A stretch of DNA of 64,000 nucleotides from Mimachlamys varia (taxonomy: Eukaryota > Mollusca > Bivalvia > Pectinida > Pectinidae): NCBI GenBank assembly GCA_947623455.1, contig OX392536.1, positions 39,949,465 to 40,013,464 of the forward strand, in the 5' to 3' direction. Within the stretch, counting starts at the first letter, position 1, and every line of letters begins with the position of its first letter. The notes beneath the pieces were generated by a model. The model worked only from the letters and a program-made list of their open reading frames with translations, had not been told where the DNA came from and did no database searches. A program made the position numbers and the translations under genes. This document shows positions 46,850 through 61,399 of the stretch, in pieces.

Positions 46850-49800
46850 ATGAAGGTATTGGCAGTCATCTCCCTTCTCGCTATAGTGTCTTCAGGGTAT
46901 TGCCAACAGGGCAACTTGGTGGAGCTTGCTGAACAGCTTGGCGCCAAGACTCTAGTGGAACTAGTCAAGGAGGCTGGTCTTGCCGAGACCCTTTCAAGTG
47001 GAGGTACATTGCAGATCGACAACTTATTTATCTTAATTTCAATATTATAAACCTTCATTTAAATTTATACTGTTATAATTGTTTAATAATTGACAATTTC
47101 CTCATCCAAAACATGGATAGTATCATTGCTATATCCTTATATCGCCTGAGTTGTTAGATTTCATGAACCGTTTATAGCCATACATGTTTGTGTATATAGA
47201 GTGAGAGTGCCAAACACACTTGATTTCTGTAGTAAAAATGAATTATTTGCACCAACATAGAATAATGATATGTATATACATCAATGAGTATTATTGTTAT
47301 AGATGCGTTTAATATGTCAATGATATCTTTACCGTCGTTATTGCTCAATGATACAATTGTATTGCTCTATGACGAAGCTTTATGATACTTGTCTTTACAA
47401 TGTTCCTCTGTTGTACAAAATTTGTCTTTACAATGCTACCTTTATTGTACGATATTCGTCTTACAATGTTGTCACTGTTGTACAATACTTGTCTTACAAT
47501 ATTGTCACTGTTGTAAAATACTTGTCTTACAATGTTGCCGCTGTTGTACGATATTTATCTTACAATGTTGTCTCTGTTGTACAATACTTGTCTTACAATG
47601 TTGCCGCTGTTGTACAATACTTGTCTTACAATATTGTCACTGTTGTAAAATACTTGTCTTACAATGTTGCCGCTGTTGTACGATATTTGTCTTACAATGT
47701 TGTCACTGTTGTACGATATTTGTCTTACAATGTTGCCGCTGTTGTACGATATTTATCTTACAATGTTGTCACTGTTGTACAATACTTGTCTTACAATGTT
47801 GCCGCTGTTGTACGATATTTGTCTTAATGTTGTCACTGTTGTACAATACTTGTCTTACAATGTTGTCTCTGTGGTACGATATTTGTTGTTTACAGTGTTG
47901 ACTCTGTTGTGCGATATTTGTTGTTTACAATGTTGTCTCTGTTGTACGATATTTGTTGTTTACAATGTTGTCTCTGTTGTACGATATTTGTCTTACAATG
48001 TTGACTCTGTTGTACGATATTTGTCTTACAATGGTGTCTCTGTTGTACGATACTTGTCTTACAATGTTTTCTCTGTTGTACGATATTTGTTGTTTACAAT
48101 GTTGTCCCTGTTGTGCGATATTTGTCTAACAATGTAACCTCTGTTGAACGGTTTCGCTTTTTATGCATTGCATATTAAGTCGTTTTGTTGAAGGCGTTTG
48201 TCAGACAAAATAATTATCCTGCATGTCGCTACAAAATACAAAAGTCTATGTTGCTGCTATGCTGTAATCTGTCATTGCTGTGATATATACTCTTCTTCTG
48301 TGATATTCCCTACATGATATTCTGTGTTGCTCCTCCCCAGGTCCCTTCACTGTCATACATACTACACTTCTGTGGTATTCCCTACACTATAGTCTTTGGT
48401 GCCCCTCCCCAGGTTCCTTCATTGCGATACAAACTAAACATCTGTGATATTCCCTTCACGATATTCTGTGGTGTTCCTCCCCAGGTCCCTTCACTGTGAC
48501 ACATACTATACTTCTGTGATATTCTCTACACGATATTCTGTTTTGTTCCTCCCCAGATCCCTTCGCTGTCATTCCTACTATACTTCTGTGATATTCTCTA
48601 CCTACACGATATTCTGTTGTGTTTCTCCCCAGGTCCCTTCACTGTCTTCGGTCCCACGGATGATGCCTTCACCAAGTTGCCACGCGTTATTATTGATTAC
48701 CTGAAAAAGAACAAGACAGCGTTACAGGATGTCCTAAAATACCACGTGGTCAGTGGAAAGGTGTACTCCTCTCAGCTGTCTAATGAACTCCAGGCTGCCT
48801 CTCTTTTGGCTCCAGCCAAGATCAGGATCAATATTTACCAGGGTGGCAAGGTAAGTCACCTGTTACACTAAATAGCGGTTCAGGGGTAAGTTTTTCTACA
48901 TTAGGACCTGCTGTCAAGACGTCCAAGGCTATGGAAACTGATTGCAAAAAATATTTACTTGAACTTTTATTTATCCATCAACATTTCATTATTTATAAGG
49001 ACTAAAGATTACTTTAAAGAAACAAAAGACATATTCTAAGGCACCTGCTTGTCAAGACGTTTTAGCTGTTAGATGATCCAACGTCGTCAGTGATTTTTTA
49101 TTCATAAATTAAGAGATCAATTTTTCTGTATAAAAACAGTAAAAGAAGAAGTCGTGTGTTAATACGTGTTCAGACTTGATATTAGTGAAGTTACCTTGAG
49201 TATTGTGTATGACATTAAACTTTATTCCACGGTGCCTCAGGTGGTGACTGCTGACGGCTCGCCAATTGTGAAGGTTGACCAGAACGCTACTAACGGTGTG
49301 ATCCACGTGGTAGATCGTGTCATGTTTCCCATCCCGATCGAGTCAATGGTGGAAAGAGTGATGGCCGATCGTCAGCTCAAAACTCTTCTCACTGCCGTTA
49401 CTGCTGCCGGTATAGGTGGCGCTCTCGGTGGTAAGTCTTCTGGGAAAGATTGGGTCTGGTTACGCTGTCGGCAATGAGTCCACAGTGGCCAGAGATGGGG
49501 CACACACGAAAAGTACCGTTATGTAACATTGTGACACTAAATCCCAAAAGTCAGAGAACTTTGAATTTTAAAGTTGGAAATCTATTTTTTTCGGAAATAG
49601 TCTTAATACAACCTTACCAATCTTTAGCTCGCCATGGTTACCTAACTTTATTTGGTTTTTGTTTCTGCATAGCCGACGGTCTGACCCTCTTTGCTCCAAC
49701 AGACAAAGCCTTCGCCAAGCTTCCAGCTGGCACACTGAACAACCTACTAAAGAACAAGACTGCTCTGACAGGTAAAGATTGGTCTTTTTTACACGCTCTA

Positions 49801-50610
49801 GTGGTATCTGCAGCGCTGATAATGAAATAAATGCAGGTCTAAACTCAAAATAATAAAGTCACGGAGATCTGCATATGCACTGATGTCCTTGGTTAGTTTT
49901 CTTTGTTCATGTTTTGTCCCTAGTTCAATCGATTTTGAGTACGGATTAAGGTTTTGTTCACGCTTCAGTATTCTATGATATTTTTAATAGTTGTTAGATA
50001 CGTTAAACCACTCATGTGTTTTTGATTTGTACAGACGTACTGACATACCACGTTGTCAAGGGAACAGCCTTCAGCGCAGGTCTTACTAACGGCGAGAAGG
50101 TCGCCACTCTGGAGGGCAAGGATGTATCCTTCACTCTGGAAAACGGTCAGTTTCTTGTGATCAGCTGTAATGGGAATCGTTAACTTTGCTTTGTTTTATA
50201 CACCGATTAAACTGTCAACGTTGTCTATCACAATATATTGAGGCAATTATATCGTCGTTAAATACGCTTCTCAGAGAATGAAATAAAACCCCAAAACAAA
50301 CAAACAAAAATTTGCTGATCATGATAAATATTTTTTTTTCACTTGTGTACACTTATGGTGGACCTGCACACATACAAAATGTACAACACCATGCAATGTC
50401 TGTTTGAACTAAGTCTAAAATAATAAAACGTTCTAGACGAGGAAAGTCAGTTGTTATAGCAAGGCTTGTTTTGTTTTCACAGGTAGGGTAAAGGTAGATA
50501 ATGCCATGGTCATCCGTGCTGATGACGCCGTTAGCAACGGAGTTATCCACGTCATCGACAGCGTCCTTCTCCCGCCACAATACAGACGTCGCTCCCGACT
50601 GTTTAACTGA
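46850..50610 (+). CDS. Secreted two-domain fasciclin (FAS1) protein, copy 5
   Basis: Exons 46850-47003, 48633-48850, 49241-49430, 49673-49771, 50035-50145 and 50483-50610 give 299 aa with an intact frame. It has V70 and I157 like copy 1, but R259 like copies 2 and 4, so it lacks the N257 sequon; R294 is kept. Exons 1-3 and the sequence before them are nearly identical to copy 1, whereas exon 6 and its flanks match copies 2 and 4. The gene is therefore a mosaic. Confidence 0.9.
47384..48145. repeat. Intron 1 minisatellite, about 23 units, copy 5
   Basis: Same unit order as the copy 1 array over most of its length, with a small internal difference near the 5' end. Confidence 0.9.
48295..48632 (+). 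repeat. 72-bp decoy-acceptor repeat, copy 5
   Basis: Four decoys precede the true exon 2 start at 48633. The last spacing is 76 bp because of a 4-bp CTAC duplication near 48600. Confidence 0.85.
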
Positions 50611-50694
50611 ACATCAATCATAATCACCAGCTAGATGTCCATTTCATGTATATAGTATCATTGATTTGTTACTGATGTGTTGTTTTAGGAGAGA

Positions 50695-50700
50695 AATAAA
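50695..50700 (+). terminator. Polyadenylation signal AATAAA, copy 5
   Basis: 85 nt after the stop codon. Confidence 0.75.
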
Positions 50701-50714
50701 ATATTTTGTTGAAA

Positions 50715-53700
50715 AAACTCTTCAATCTGTTTTGATTACCTGTGTTTCCTAAATGTGAAGTGGGGGTATCAACTACTGGTTGTACCGGTAATGAAATCTT
50801 GGTCTTAACTTTAAAACAGATTAATACTTAGATAAAATGTCATGTAAAGCGTAGCCTGTAAAGCTACCATAAAAGAAGCAAATCGTAGTATTTTAATATG
50901 TGTATAAGGTATATCAAAATAGTTTTTTTTTTTTTTTTTTGTATTTGATTCATCTTATATTTACATACACTCTTTTTACTAACTGTGTCGGGCTTTATCC
51001 AAGGAACATTTCAGCCAAATATCATGCTTCTAGGGCTTTTGGTATTTTAGAAGAAATCGTTTAAAGGTATAAAATGATTTGACCCCTATGACCTGTCATT
51101 TGCAAATTTTGCTCGGCTTTTTCCAAGGAAGATACCAGCCAAATAGTAAGTCTCTAATCCTTTTGGTTTATTAGAGGAAGTCGTTTAAAACCCATAACAG
51201 ATTTCACCTCTGTGACTTTGAGTATGGATCAAGGTCATTTCTTTTCTCGACTTTGTCAGGGTTCATCCAAAGGATCTTTCAGCCAAATATCATGCCTCAG
51301 GGCTTCTTGTATTTCAGAAGAAGTGGTTTGAAAGTTTTAACAGATTTGACTTATATGATCTGTCATTTGCAAATTTTGCTCGACTTTTTCGCACGATATT
51401 ATGGAGGACAAAGCAAACAGTGTGTCTATCTTCTATCACTTAACATCAATCGATACATAAACTTCATCCGATCATGGACACATGCCCACAAAGTCACGGA
51501 CAACAAGGGACTTATCATCAGAGCTGCCCCATCTCCAAAGATCATCAAATACATTGTATAATCGAACAAAATTGGAGGAAATATTGGGGAAAACTTGCAT
51601 CCGATAATACATCCCCGCATTACATAATTACCCAGTGTCTGTCGATAAACTGTATACTGGTTGGCTACTCTATGTAATCAGTATTTATACTGGCTAATGT
51701 TAACTAACGACACAAGCATTCGAGAGATGCAGGTTGATCATGACTATGGTCAAGTCTTAGGATCGCCATCATTTTGAGGACTTAATGTTTATTTGGAAGT
51801 AAAAAAAATTGACATGGCTGTCGTTGTATATTAAGCAGAAGACGCTTACTTTTCCGAAACGCCTGGTCTTATATTGTTGTACTTTTACAAGGGAATATTT
51901 CCCTTGCTCATATTTTGCCCCAAGTTTAATCGATTTTGAGATCGGATTATTATTTTGTTCACGCCTTAGTATTCTCTATTTTTTTAAATGTTACCCAAGT
52001 GCAAGCTTTACATCTGTATGACATTGTTGCAGTCTGGAAGTTTTCCAATGTTCAATTTTTGTACTTAGCAAAACTTTGCAGACACTAAATTTGGTGTCAA
52101 TTTCAAGAACACAAAGAAACAATGTACTCAGATATCGAAGTTATCTTTACTTGAGGAAAACTACAAAGCATCAATAGACATGCAGTTAACACTTAATTCA
52201 TTCAATTTTGACAATTTTTCAAATTCAGCAATAAAGTTTATCAGAAATAACTATATCAAAAGGAGATGTAGGTGAACAACATATAAAATTAACAGATCAA
52301 AATCCAAATATTACATTTTATATAAAAAAAAAACAAATCTCAGTTCATGATTCCTTGACCAGTCATCAATCCTTATGAGTATTCATAGAACCCAAGAACA
52401 ACTATTTATTGCCGTACAAGAAATTTAACTAATTAGATTACAAGAAGCTTTTTGTTGACAAAAAGGGCCTGCTCATAGCTATAGCTATCTGTCATAAAGT
52501 CCCTATAGAAAATAGATATTCAGGAACTATCACTTCATCCCAGTTCAATATTTTTTCTCAATCTTATGAACCATAATGAATTTAAACTTCACACTAAAAT
52601 ATTCTTAAAATTTAACTCCACTTTTAAAAAGGTCAAATCATATCCTAATTATGAAACAATTAATAGATCCGTTTACAAATTAACAACACATGGATTCGAG
52701 AGATGCTGGTTGATCAGATCTATGGGCAAGTTTTATGGTCGCCATCTTTGTCTCATTGAAATTATTTTGTATCTTTGTGTGATTTGAAAAAGGAGGTTTT
52801 TGAGTTTGGTCATTAGTATGCTTACTTGTTGCGATTGACAATGACTCGGACTCATATCGAGGACTTGATGTTTACTTGGATGTGTCCAAGATTTACATGG
52901 CGGGTGTCGTCGATGAAGCAGAAGACGCTTACTCTTCCGGAACACCTGGTCTTATTCTCTTGTACTTTTATAAGGGTCTCCATGTGAATATTTCCTTTCA
53001 TATTTTGCCCCTGGTTTAATCGATTTTGAGTTCGGATAATGATTTTGTAAACGCTGGGGTATTCTCTAATTTATTTTCTATGAGTGCTAATGCACCTCCT
53101 CCTGCAACCATAAAACGCTTTCACCATTGAATCCATAACAGGGTTGACAAATACGGTACACACGATGACAAAATCAATTTCAGGGTGGACTAATAAGGTA
53201 TAGGTATGGCAGCGTCACACACTTCGACAATATATATATCAGAATGGACCAATAATATACATGTAGAGTATAACAGCGTCATACACGATGACAAAAATAT
53301 GTATCAGGATGGACCAATAAGGTAAAGGTATGACAGCTTCGCAACAATGGTAAATGTATATATGCATTTCTACTTTAGTTAATGAGTTAACGAATGCATT
53401 AGGGTAATGGCATTGGGCCAGTTTTGGTTCAGATGACCAGAGACATATAAAGGTCCTCCTGCCATTCTTTTGCTGACTCGGATAATTGGAACGTGTCATC
53501 AGTAATAAGACAATAAATAGTTACACAATTATCACGTGGTACATTATGGGGCTTTCACCGTCGCAGTCATGCGAATCATTGCCTTTTACGGTGATAGATC
53601 ATCAATGGATTTGTAATTATGTATAAAACGTAAGAATAGTATCTTCCTACAGCTCTTATTAGTACAGGCAGAGATTTCTGACCTCGTTTTGTTGGTGTTT

Positions 53701-53934
53701 TATGTCAATGTTGCAACTAACTGTCTGTATTTTTTTATCATTATTATCAATTCTGTAATTGGATCCTCGGGCCTGTTGAATTAAATCAAATAAATCAATA
53801 AATAAAATAAATATAGATTATGTAAAACATTTCAACATTTCGGCGCACGTATGTAAGAGGTACATTTTAATATGAAGAGCCACGCGGACACACTGATCGT
53901 TGTCTCCAACATTAAAGCAAGCGCGTAATGATGA
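50715..53934. other. 3' spacer of unit 5
   Basis: No gene recognised. Collinear with units 2-4. A long T-run lies near 50922-50940. The diverged duplicated blocks are at about 51715-51985 and 52690-53060. Confidence 0.6.
50986..51395. repeat. Three units of the ~130-bp repeat, unit 5
   Basis: Same arrangement as in units 2-4. Confidence 0.7.
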
Positions 53935-55353
53935 CCTTCATTTATGGCAAGCCAACTTAACATTTACTCAAGGAGCAATGTGAATTCAGTTTTTTTATCA
54001 AATTATATAAGATAGCATATTTAATTATATAGGATATCTGATATAAATGAGACATCCTATATAGCATGTGAGATATCTTATATAGTATATGATATCTCAT
54101 ATGTTATATAAAATATCTTATCTATTATATAAAATATATCATATGCTGTATAAGATATTTCATATATCATATGAAATATCTCATATATAAATTGAATGAG
54201 ATATCTGATACACCGCAATTTCCTGTGTATTACCCGCAACGGAGTACAGCCCGCGGAAAGTTTATTAAGGCATTTTTGAGCTTTTCTAAAATAAATTCCA
54301 TATAACCCGCATTGGCAGATGACCCGCGGGTTATACGTCGAATGCATGCCTGGTGAGTACAAGTGGAGAGATTTATTATTTTGAACATCATGTACAAGTA
54401 ATCATCAAGGATTTTTTTTATTGAGCTAAATGTATAAACATTTAGTGGGATTAAATTTCCTTACCCAACAGATACAGGCCAGAAAAGTCCATTGCGTAAT
54501 ACACAAGGCCATCCACTAATGAGTTTGTAAATTCAATCCCATTAAATAGATTAGTTTATGCATTAAATACAGGTTAAATAAAAAAGATCATGTTCAAAAG
54601 CTTTGTATAATTATTTATGTAGTTGTTTCCCAATTTTAGCAAAATAGTACAACTGGTCTTCTGAACCCCCCACCGGAACATAATCGAGAAAAACGAGCTG
54701 GATGGGAGCTGTTGACTTAACCAGTTTAAAGTGAACAACAACAAGAAATAAAATGATGACATAAGATATCTCATTTAATTTTCTATATTATATGTATTTG
54801 AAATATTATACCAAGAAACTAATTTCTCCCTTAAACAGTGCACGTGGAATGGCACTATGGCGGAGAGAGATAGAATATTCGACGGCTTTGAATAATGTAT
54901 TGAAAAGGCCGAACATTTTCTTTTATAAGGCAGCGGTTTTTCAGAGTATATACTCGGCTATATAGATGATTCAGCATTAAATGCATTAAAATATCAGCAT
55001 GATTTCGAGGGATACCTGACGGAGAGACGTTATTTCGCGTTTTGTTAAAATCTCGATGTCAAATGAGATATCTTATAAGGGAACGAGATCTTTGATTATA
55101 TAAGATATCTTATATTACAAAATGTATATGAGATATCTAATGTATCATAAAATATATCTTATATAGAAAAATAATAGATAAAATATAATATATGAGATAT
55201 CTTATATATTAATTAAGATATACAAAATTTGATTTAATTTCTATTATAAGATATCTCATTTGCAATGCAAAAATATCTGATATACTTTTTTCTGAAATAC
55301 AAGATCGACATAGGTCCTTGAATAAATGTTAAGTTGGCTTGTCATATTAAGGA
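53935..55353. mobile_element. Element A, unit 5
   Basis: Left inverted repeat 53935-53974, right 55315-55353, both palindrome clusters present. Confidence 0.6.
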
Positions 55354-56911
55354 CTAGGTACAGCCATATTGGGTGTTGCCTGGTTGAAAATGGTAATATT
55401 GAAAATGTAACGTTTCCTTCCAATACACGACATAAGCTGTATCCCATTATGTTTAATATTGATATAAAATGCAGTTCAGCCCCCAAAATAAAAAAAAAAT
55501 CTGTACTTACGAAAAAACAAAATCAGTAAATAATATCCAAATGGGAGTGCGCAAATATTTTCATATAGTTATTTGAAACATTTCAAAAAAATGATACAAA
55601 GTTACTGCAATGTTCATACAATGATTTCGATATTAATCTGTAAATCAGAGTACCAGGGAGAAACACAGTTACCCCCTCTAAAAAATGTCGTCCATTGAAT
55701 GCTGTTTTCAGTTCAGGTAAAAGCAGTTACCTGTATCTCGTGGAGGCAATATAGGGGGATTATCTTATATTAAAACGGTCATTTGTCATGTAAATGTAAG
55801 TTTCGTGTCAAATAAATGTATAAAATTAAAATAATAACACCGACATATCGTTATTACATTTACGATACGGTTACCTAAATACTAATTAAGTTTGAGAAAT
55901 GTATTTTGATACCCATGTGCCTCAACTACCTCACATGTTTACAATGGCAACAATTTACGCTAGCGATGAATCGGTATAATCAGTGAGTTGATACCGTCCG
56001 ATCCACGCGGAAGTGTATAATATATACCAATTCCATCAGAATTTATACAACACAAATTAAACTTTGTTGACAATTCTTGCATAATCATTAAATTGCCTGA
56101 AAAAACACCGCCGGAAGTGCCGAAGAACATCTTTTCACGTGCTATACATTCGCCCAAAAAAGGAAAATTGGTAATCTCTAAAAACAATTTATCGAGATAG
56201 GAATGGGCAGTTTTTGCTTTGTGACGATACACCAAGTAACATTTACCTTAACTACATGCTTGAATCCTATTTAATTGTTAATTTTGTCGATGTTTCATCA
56301 TGCCTCTAAGTCAGGCGTATGAATTTCTGAAAAAGTAAATAGTTCAAAATGGAGAGTAGAGGAGTATATTTCGCTACATGCAACGGGAAGATGTTTGATT
56401 TGAGAGATCTGAACTAATGTCATAACTCTTCATACCGCAGACGATAAGATTTTTGTTTTTGCTTTGCGGCGTGCCACACAATTTGATGATCGGCGATGGA
56501 AATTTCAAAAATTTGATCCAGATGTGATCGGTGTTCAGAATGTGCGTAAGTTGCCGTTCTTATGAGGAGTACGTTCTCTTATTCTGCGATTTTCAATTGA
56601 AAGGGAGATTTATTCAAAAATCGAAGGCTCGTCTATCATTCTGTGCATATTAAAAAAAAACAAAAAATGATTTTTATTGTTTTTATTATCTTTCGCAATA
56701 TTCTGAAAATGTGCACGCGTTTTTAGGCATATAACTTAACATATAAGAAAAACCACCAAACATAGCAAAATATGGTTGAAATTATCGATTCTCCATCAGA
56801 AAATATACTTTGTGGTCTACTTTGGTCATGTATTTTGCAGTATTCAGTAAAATAACAAGTTTTGGTAAAAACACCTCCGCCATATTGAATGTTCCTGTAC
56901 CTAGTCCTTAA
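55347..56911. mobile_element. Element B, unit 6
   Basis: Bounded by the inverted 17-bp motif at 55347-55363 and 56895-56911. Empty LINE target site near 55446. A short deletion near 55622 removes the GATAACCCAGTGTTAAA stretch present in units 3 and 5. Contains the intact unknown minus-strand frame 55960-56235. Confidence 0.45.
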
Positions 56912-57657
56912 ACAATCTCGTGACAACTGTCGGTGTCTCGTGAGTAGATACACGCATGGTCAAGGTAGCCACACATTCCTGTATATACCTGTACTGTGGT
57001 CAATCTACGTGCATTGTCAGTTCAGTTTTACATGTTCCCTCAGTTTAACATAGCTGAATAGACATCGGTGCTTCAAAATCTAAAACATTTTTATTATTAC
57101 ATATTAAGATTGTATCTTTTACTATAATTCAAATTGATGTCCGTTTATCCCACAGCGTAGAAAGAGAATAATATCAGTGGACTTTTCAAGGTTAGTAAAA
57201 CTGAGTGAGGATCAATTACATTATCTTGACCGCACTCGATAAGACTGTTTGCATTCACATGAAGGTCAAGCGGTATGGTCAGATAAACCCCGTGGTCAGA
57301 CACATGTCGTTTCTAGGTCGTCAAAACATTGCTCAGTAAATTCTGTCGAATTTGCAAAAGTTCAATATTCCTGTCCCGGTGCTTTAATCATTACACCGCA
57401 ATATGTGCATGAGTTTCGAAAGATAACGACAAAAAGTGTTAAACATCACCCTACGTAACTTTCTATATAATGTCTCTAGTAACTATGACTCACGGCGTTA
57501 GTACACTTGACCAGTGGTCGAATCTTAAGATGTCCTACATGACCTTGTCCACCTACTTCTACAAGGTAAATAAACAGCATGTGATCCCCTCCCCACGTGC
57601 CTGATAACCGAAGACAAGACCTTATGTAACTTTATTTATTTATTTCACAATCCAACC
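56912..57657 (+). promoter_or_regulatory. Upstream region of FAS1 gene copy 6
   Basis: Collinear with the other upstream regions. Shares an extra ATCATT (near 57388) with copy 4. No gene seen. Confidence 0.4.
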
Positions 57658-57665
57658 TATATAAG
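57658..57665 (+). promoter_or_regulatory. TATA box, copy 6
   Basis: TATATAAG, 50 nt before the ATG at 57708. Confidence 0.7.
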
Positions 57666-57707
57666 GACCTGACAATTCTGATGTGCCGGCAGCTACACGG
57701 AGTCATC

Positions 57708-60700
57708 ATGAAGGTATTGGCAGTCATCTCCCTCCTCGCTATAGTGTCTTCAGGGTATTGCCAGCAGGGCAACTTGGTGGAGCTTGCTGAACAGCTTGGC
57801 GCCAAGACTCTAGTGGAACTAGTCAAGGAGGCTGGTCTTGCCGAGACCCTTTCAAGTGGAGGTACATTGCAGATCGACAACGTATTTATCTTAATTTCAA
57901 TATTATAAACCTTCATTTAAATGTATACTGTAATAATTGTTTAATAATTGACAATTTCCTCATCCAAAACATGGATAGTATCATTGTTATGTCCTTATAT
58001 CGCCTGAGTTGTTAGATTTCATGAACCGTTTACAGCCATACATGTTTGTGTATATAGAGTGAAAGAGCCAAACACACTTGAATTCTGTAGTAAAATTGAA
58101 TAACTTGCACCAACATAGAATAATGATATGTATATACATCAATGAGTATTATTGTTATAGATGCGTTTAATATGTCAATGATATCTTTACTGTCGTTATT
58201 GCTCAATGATACAATTGTATTGCTCTATGACGAAGCTTTATGATACTTGTCTTTACAATGTTCCTCTGTTGTACAAAATTTGTCTTTACAATGCTACCTT
58301 TATTGTACGATATTTGTCTTACAATGTTGTCTCTGTTGTACAATACTTGTCTTACAATGTTGTCACTGTTGTACAATACTTGTCTTACAATGTTGCCGCT
58401 GTTGTACGATATTTGTTGTTTACAATGTTGACTCTGTTGTACGATATTTGTCTTACAATGGTGTCTCTGTTGTACGATACTTGTCTTACAATGTTTTCTC
58501 TGTTGTACAATACTTGTCTTACAATGTTGCCGCTGTTGTACGATATTTGTCTTAATGTTGTCACTGTTGTACAATACTTGTCTTACAATGTTGCCGCTGT
58601 TGTACGATACTTGTCTTACAATATTGTCTCTGTGGTACGATATTTGTTGTTTACAATGTTGTCTCTGTTGTACGATATTTGTTGTTTACAATGTTGTCTC
58701 TGTTGTACGATATTTGTCTTACAATGTTGACTCTGTTGTACGATATTTGTCTTACAATGGTGTCTCTGTTGTACGATACTTGTCTTACAATGTTTTCTCT
58801 GTTGTACGATATTTGTTGTTTACAATGTTGTCTCTGTTGTACGATAGTTGTCTTACAGTGTTGACTCTGTTGTACGATATTTGTTGTGTACAATGTTGCC
58901 TCTGTTGTACGATATATGGCTTTACAATGTTGTCCCTGTTGTGCGATATTTGTCTAACAATGTAACCTCTGTTGAACGGTTTCGCTTTTTATGCATTGCA
59001 TATTAAGTCGTTTTGTTGAAGGCGTTTGTCAGACAAAATAATTATCCTGCATGTCGCTACAAAATACACAAGTCTATGTTGCTGCTATGCTCTAATCTGT
59101 CATTGCTGTGATATATACTCTTCTTCTGTGATATTCCCTACACGATATTCTGTGTTGCTCCTCCCCAGGTCTCTTCACTGTCATACATACTACACTTCTG
59201 TGGTATTCCCTACACTATAGTCTTGGTGCCCCTCCCCAGGTCCCTTCATTGCGATACAAACTAAACATCTGTGATATTCCCTTCACGATATTCTGTGTTG
59301 TTCCTCCCCAGGTCCCTTCACTGTCTTCGGTCCCACGGATGATGCCTTCACCAAGTTGCCACGCGCTATTATTGATTACCTGAAAAAGAACAAGACAGCG
59401 TTACAGGATGTCCTCAAATACCACGTGGTCAGTGGAAAGGTGTACTCCTCTCAGCTGTCTAATGAACTCCAGGCTGCCTCTCTTTTGGCTCCAGCCAAGA
59501 TCAGGATCAATATTTACCAGGGCGGCAAGGTAAGTCACCTGTTACACTAAATAGCGGTTCACGGGCAAGTTTTTCTACATTAGGACCTACTGTCAAGAAG
59601 ACCAAGGCTATGGAAACTGATTGCAAAAAATATTTACTTGAACTTTTATTAATCAATCAACATTTGATTATTAATAAGGACTAAAGATTACTTTAAAGAA
59701 ACAAAAGACATATTCTAAGGCACTTGCTTGTCAAGACGTTTTAGCTGTTAGATGATTCAACGTCGTCAGTGATTTTTTATTCATAAATTAAGAGATCAAT
59801 TTTTCTGAATAAAAACAGTAAAAGAAGAAGTCGTGTGTTAATACGTGTTCAGACTTGATATTAGTGAAGTTACCTTGAGTATTGTGTATGACATTAAACT
59901 TTATTCCACGGTGCCTCAGGTGGTGACTGCTGACGGCTCGCCAATTGTGAAGGTTGACCAGAACGCTACTAACGGTGTGATCCACGTGGTAGATCGTGTC
60001 ATGTTTCCCATCCCGATCGAGTCAATGGTGGAAAGAGTGATGGCCGATCGTCAGCTCAAAACTCTTCTCACTGCCGTTACTGCTGCCGGTATAGGTGGCG
60101 CTCTCGGTGGTAAGTCTTCTGGGAAAGATTGGGTCTGGTTGCGCTGTCGGCAATAAGTCCTCAGTGCCCAGGGATGGGGCACACACGAAAAGTACCGTTA
60201 TGTAACATTGTGACACTAAATCCCAAAAGTCAGAGAACTTTGAATTTTAAAGTTGGAAATCTATTTTTTTCGGAAATAGTCTTACTACAACCTTACCAAT
60301 CTTTAGCTCGCCATGGTTACCTAACTTTATTTGTTTTGTTTTTTTCTGCATAGCCGACGGTCTGACCCTCTTTGCTCCAACAGACAAAGCCTTCGCCAAG
60401 CTTCCAGCTGGCACACTGAACAACCTACTAAAGAACAAGACTGCTCTGACAGGTAAAGATTGGTCTTTTTTACACGCTCTAGTGGTATCTGCAGCGCTGA
60501 TAATGAAATAAATGCAGATCTAAACTCAAAATAATAAAGTCACGGAGATCTGCACATGCACTGATGTCCTTGGTTAGTTTTCTTTGTTCATGTTTTGTCC
60601 CTTTCAATCGATTTTGAGTACGGATTAAGGTTTTGTTCACGCTTCAGTATTCTATGATATTTTTAATAGTTGTTAGATACGTTAAACCACTCATGTGTTT

Positions 60701-61288
60701 TTGATTTGTACAGACGTACTGACATACCACGTTGTCAAGGGAACAGCCTTCAGCGCAGGTCTGACTAACGGCGAGAAGGTCGCCACTCTGGAGGGCAAGG
60801 ATGTATCCTTCACTCTGGAAAACGGTCAGTTTCTTGTGATCAGCTGTAATGGGAATCGTTAACTTTGCTTTGTTTTATACACCGATTAAACTGTCAACGT
60901 TGTCTATCACAATATATTGAGGCAATTATATCGTCGTTAAATACGCTTCTCAGAGAATGAAATAAAACCCCAAAACAAACAAACAAAAATTTGCTGATCA
61001 TGATAAATATTTTTTTTCACTTGTGTACACTTATGGTGGACCTGCACACATTCAAAATGTACAACACCATGCAATGTCTGTTTGAACTAAGTCTAAAATA
61101 ATAAAACGTTCTAGACGAGGAAAGTCAGTTGTTATAGCAAGGCTTGTTTTGTTTTCACAGGTAGCGTAAAGGTAGATAATGCCATGGTCATCCGTGCTGA
61201 TGACGCCGTTAGCAACGGAGTTATCCACGTCATCGACAGCGTCCTTCTCCCGCCACAATACAGACGTCGCTCCCGACTGTTTAACTGA
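57708..61288 (+). CDS. Secreted two-domain fasciclin (FAS1) protein, copy 6
   Basis: Exons 57708-57861, 59312-59529, 59920-60109, 60354-60452, 60714-60824 and 61161-61288 give 299 aa with an intact frame. Copy-specific state is A70, I157, S259 (N257 sequon present) and R294. Among the intact copies it differs from copy 1 only at residue 70 by my reading. It is the last gene of the array: its 3' flank departs from the common spacer about 300 bp after the stop. Confidence 0.9.
58242..58975. repeat. Intron 1 minisatellite, about 22 units, copy 6
   Basis: Mixed 33-bp and 35-bp units. A block with TTGTTTACAATGTTGACTC, then CAATGGTGTC, then CAATGTTTTC units occurs twice (about 58410-58510 and 58690-58810), showing internal block duplication. 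Confidence 0.9.
59122..59311 (+). repeat. 72-bp decoy-acceptor repeat, copy 6
   Basis: Two decoys (exon-like starts 59169 and 59240) precede the true exon 2 start at 59312. This is the smallest version of the repeat. Confidence 0.85.
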
Positions 61289-61372
61289 ACAACAATTATA
61301 ATCACTTGCTAGATGTCCATTTCATGTATATAGTATCATTCATTTGTTACTGATGTGTTGTTTTAGGAGAGA

Positions 61373-61378
61373 AATAAA
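61373..61378 (+). terminator. Polyadenylation signal AATAAA, copy 6
   Basis: 85 nt after the stop codon. Confidence 0.75.
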
Positions 61379-61399
61379 ATATTTTGTTGATAAAACTCT

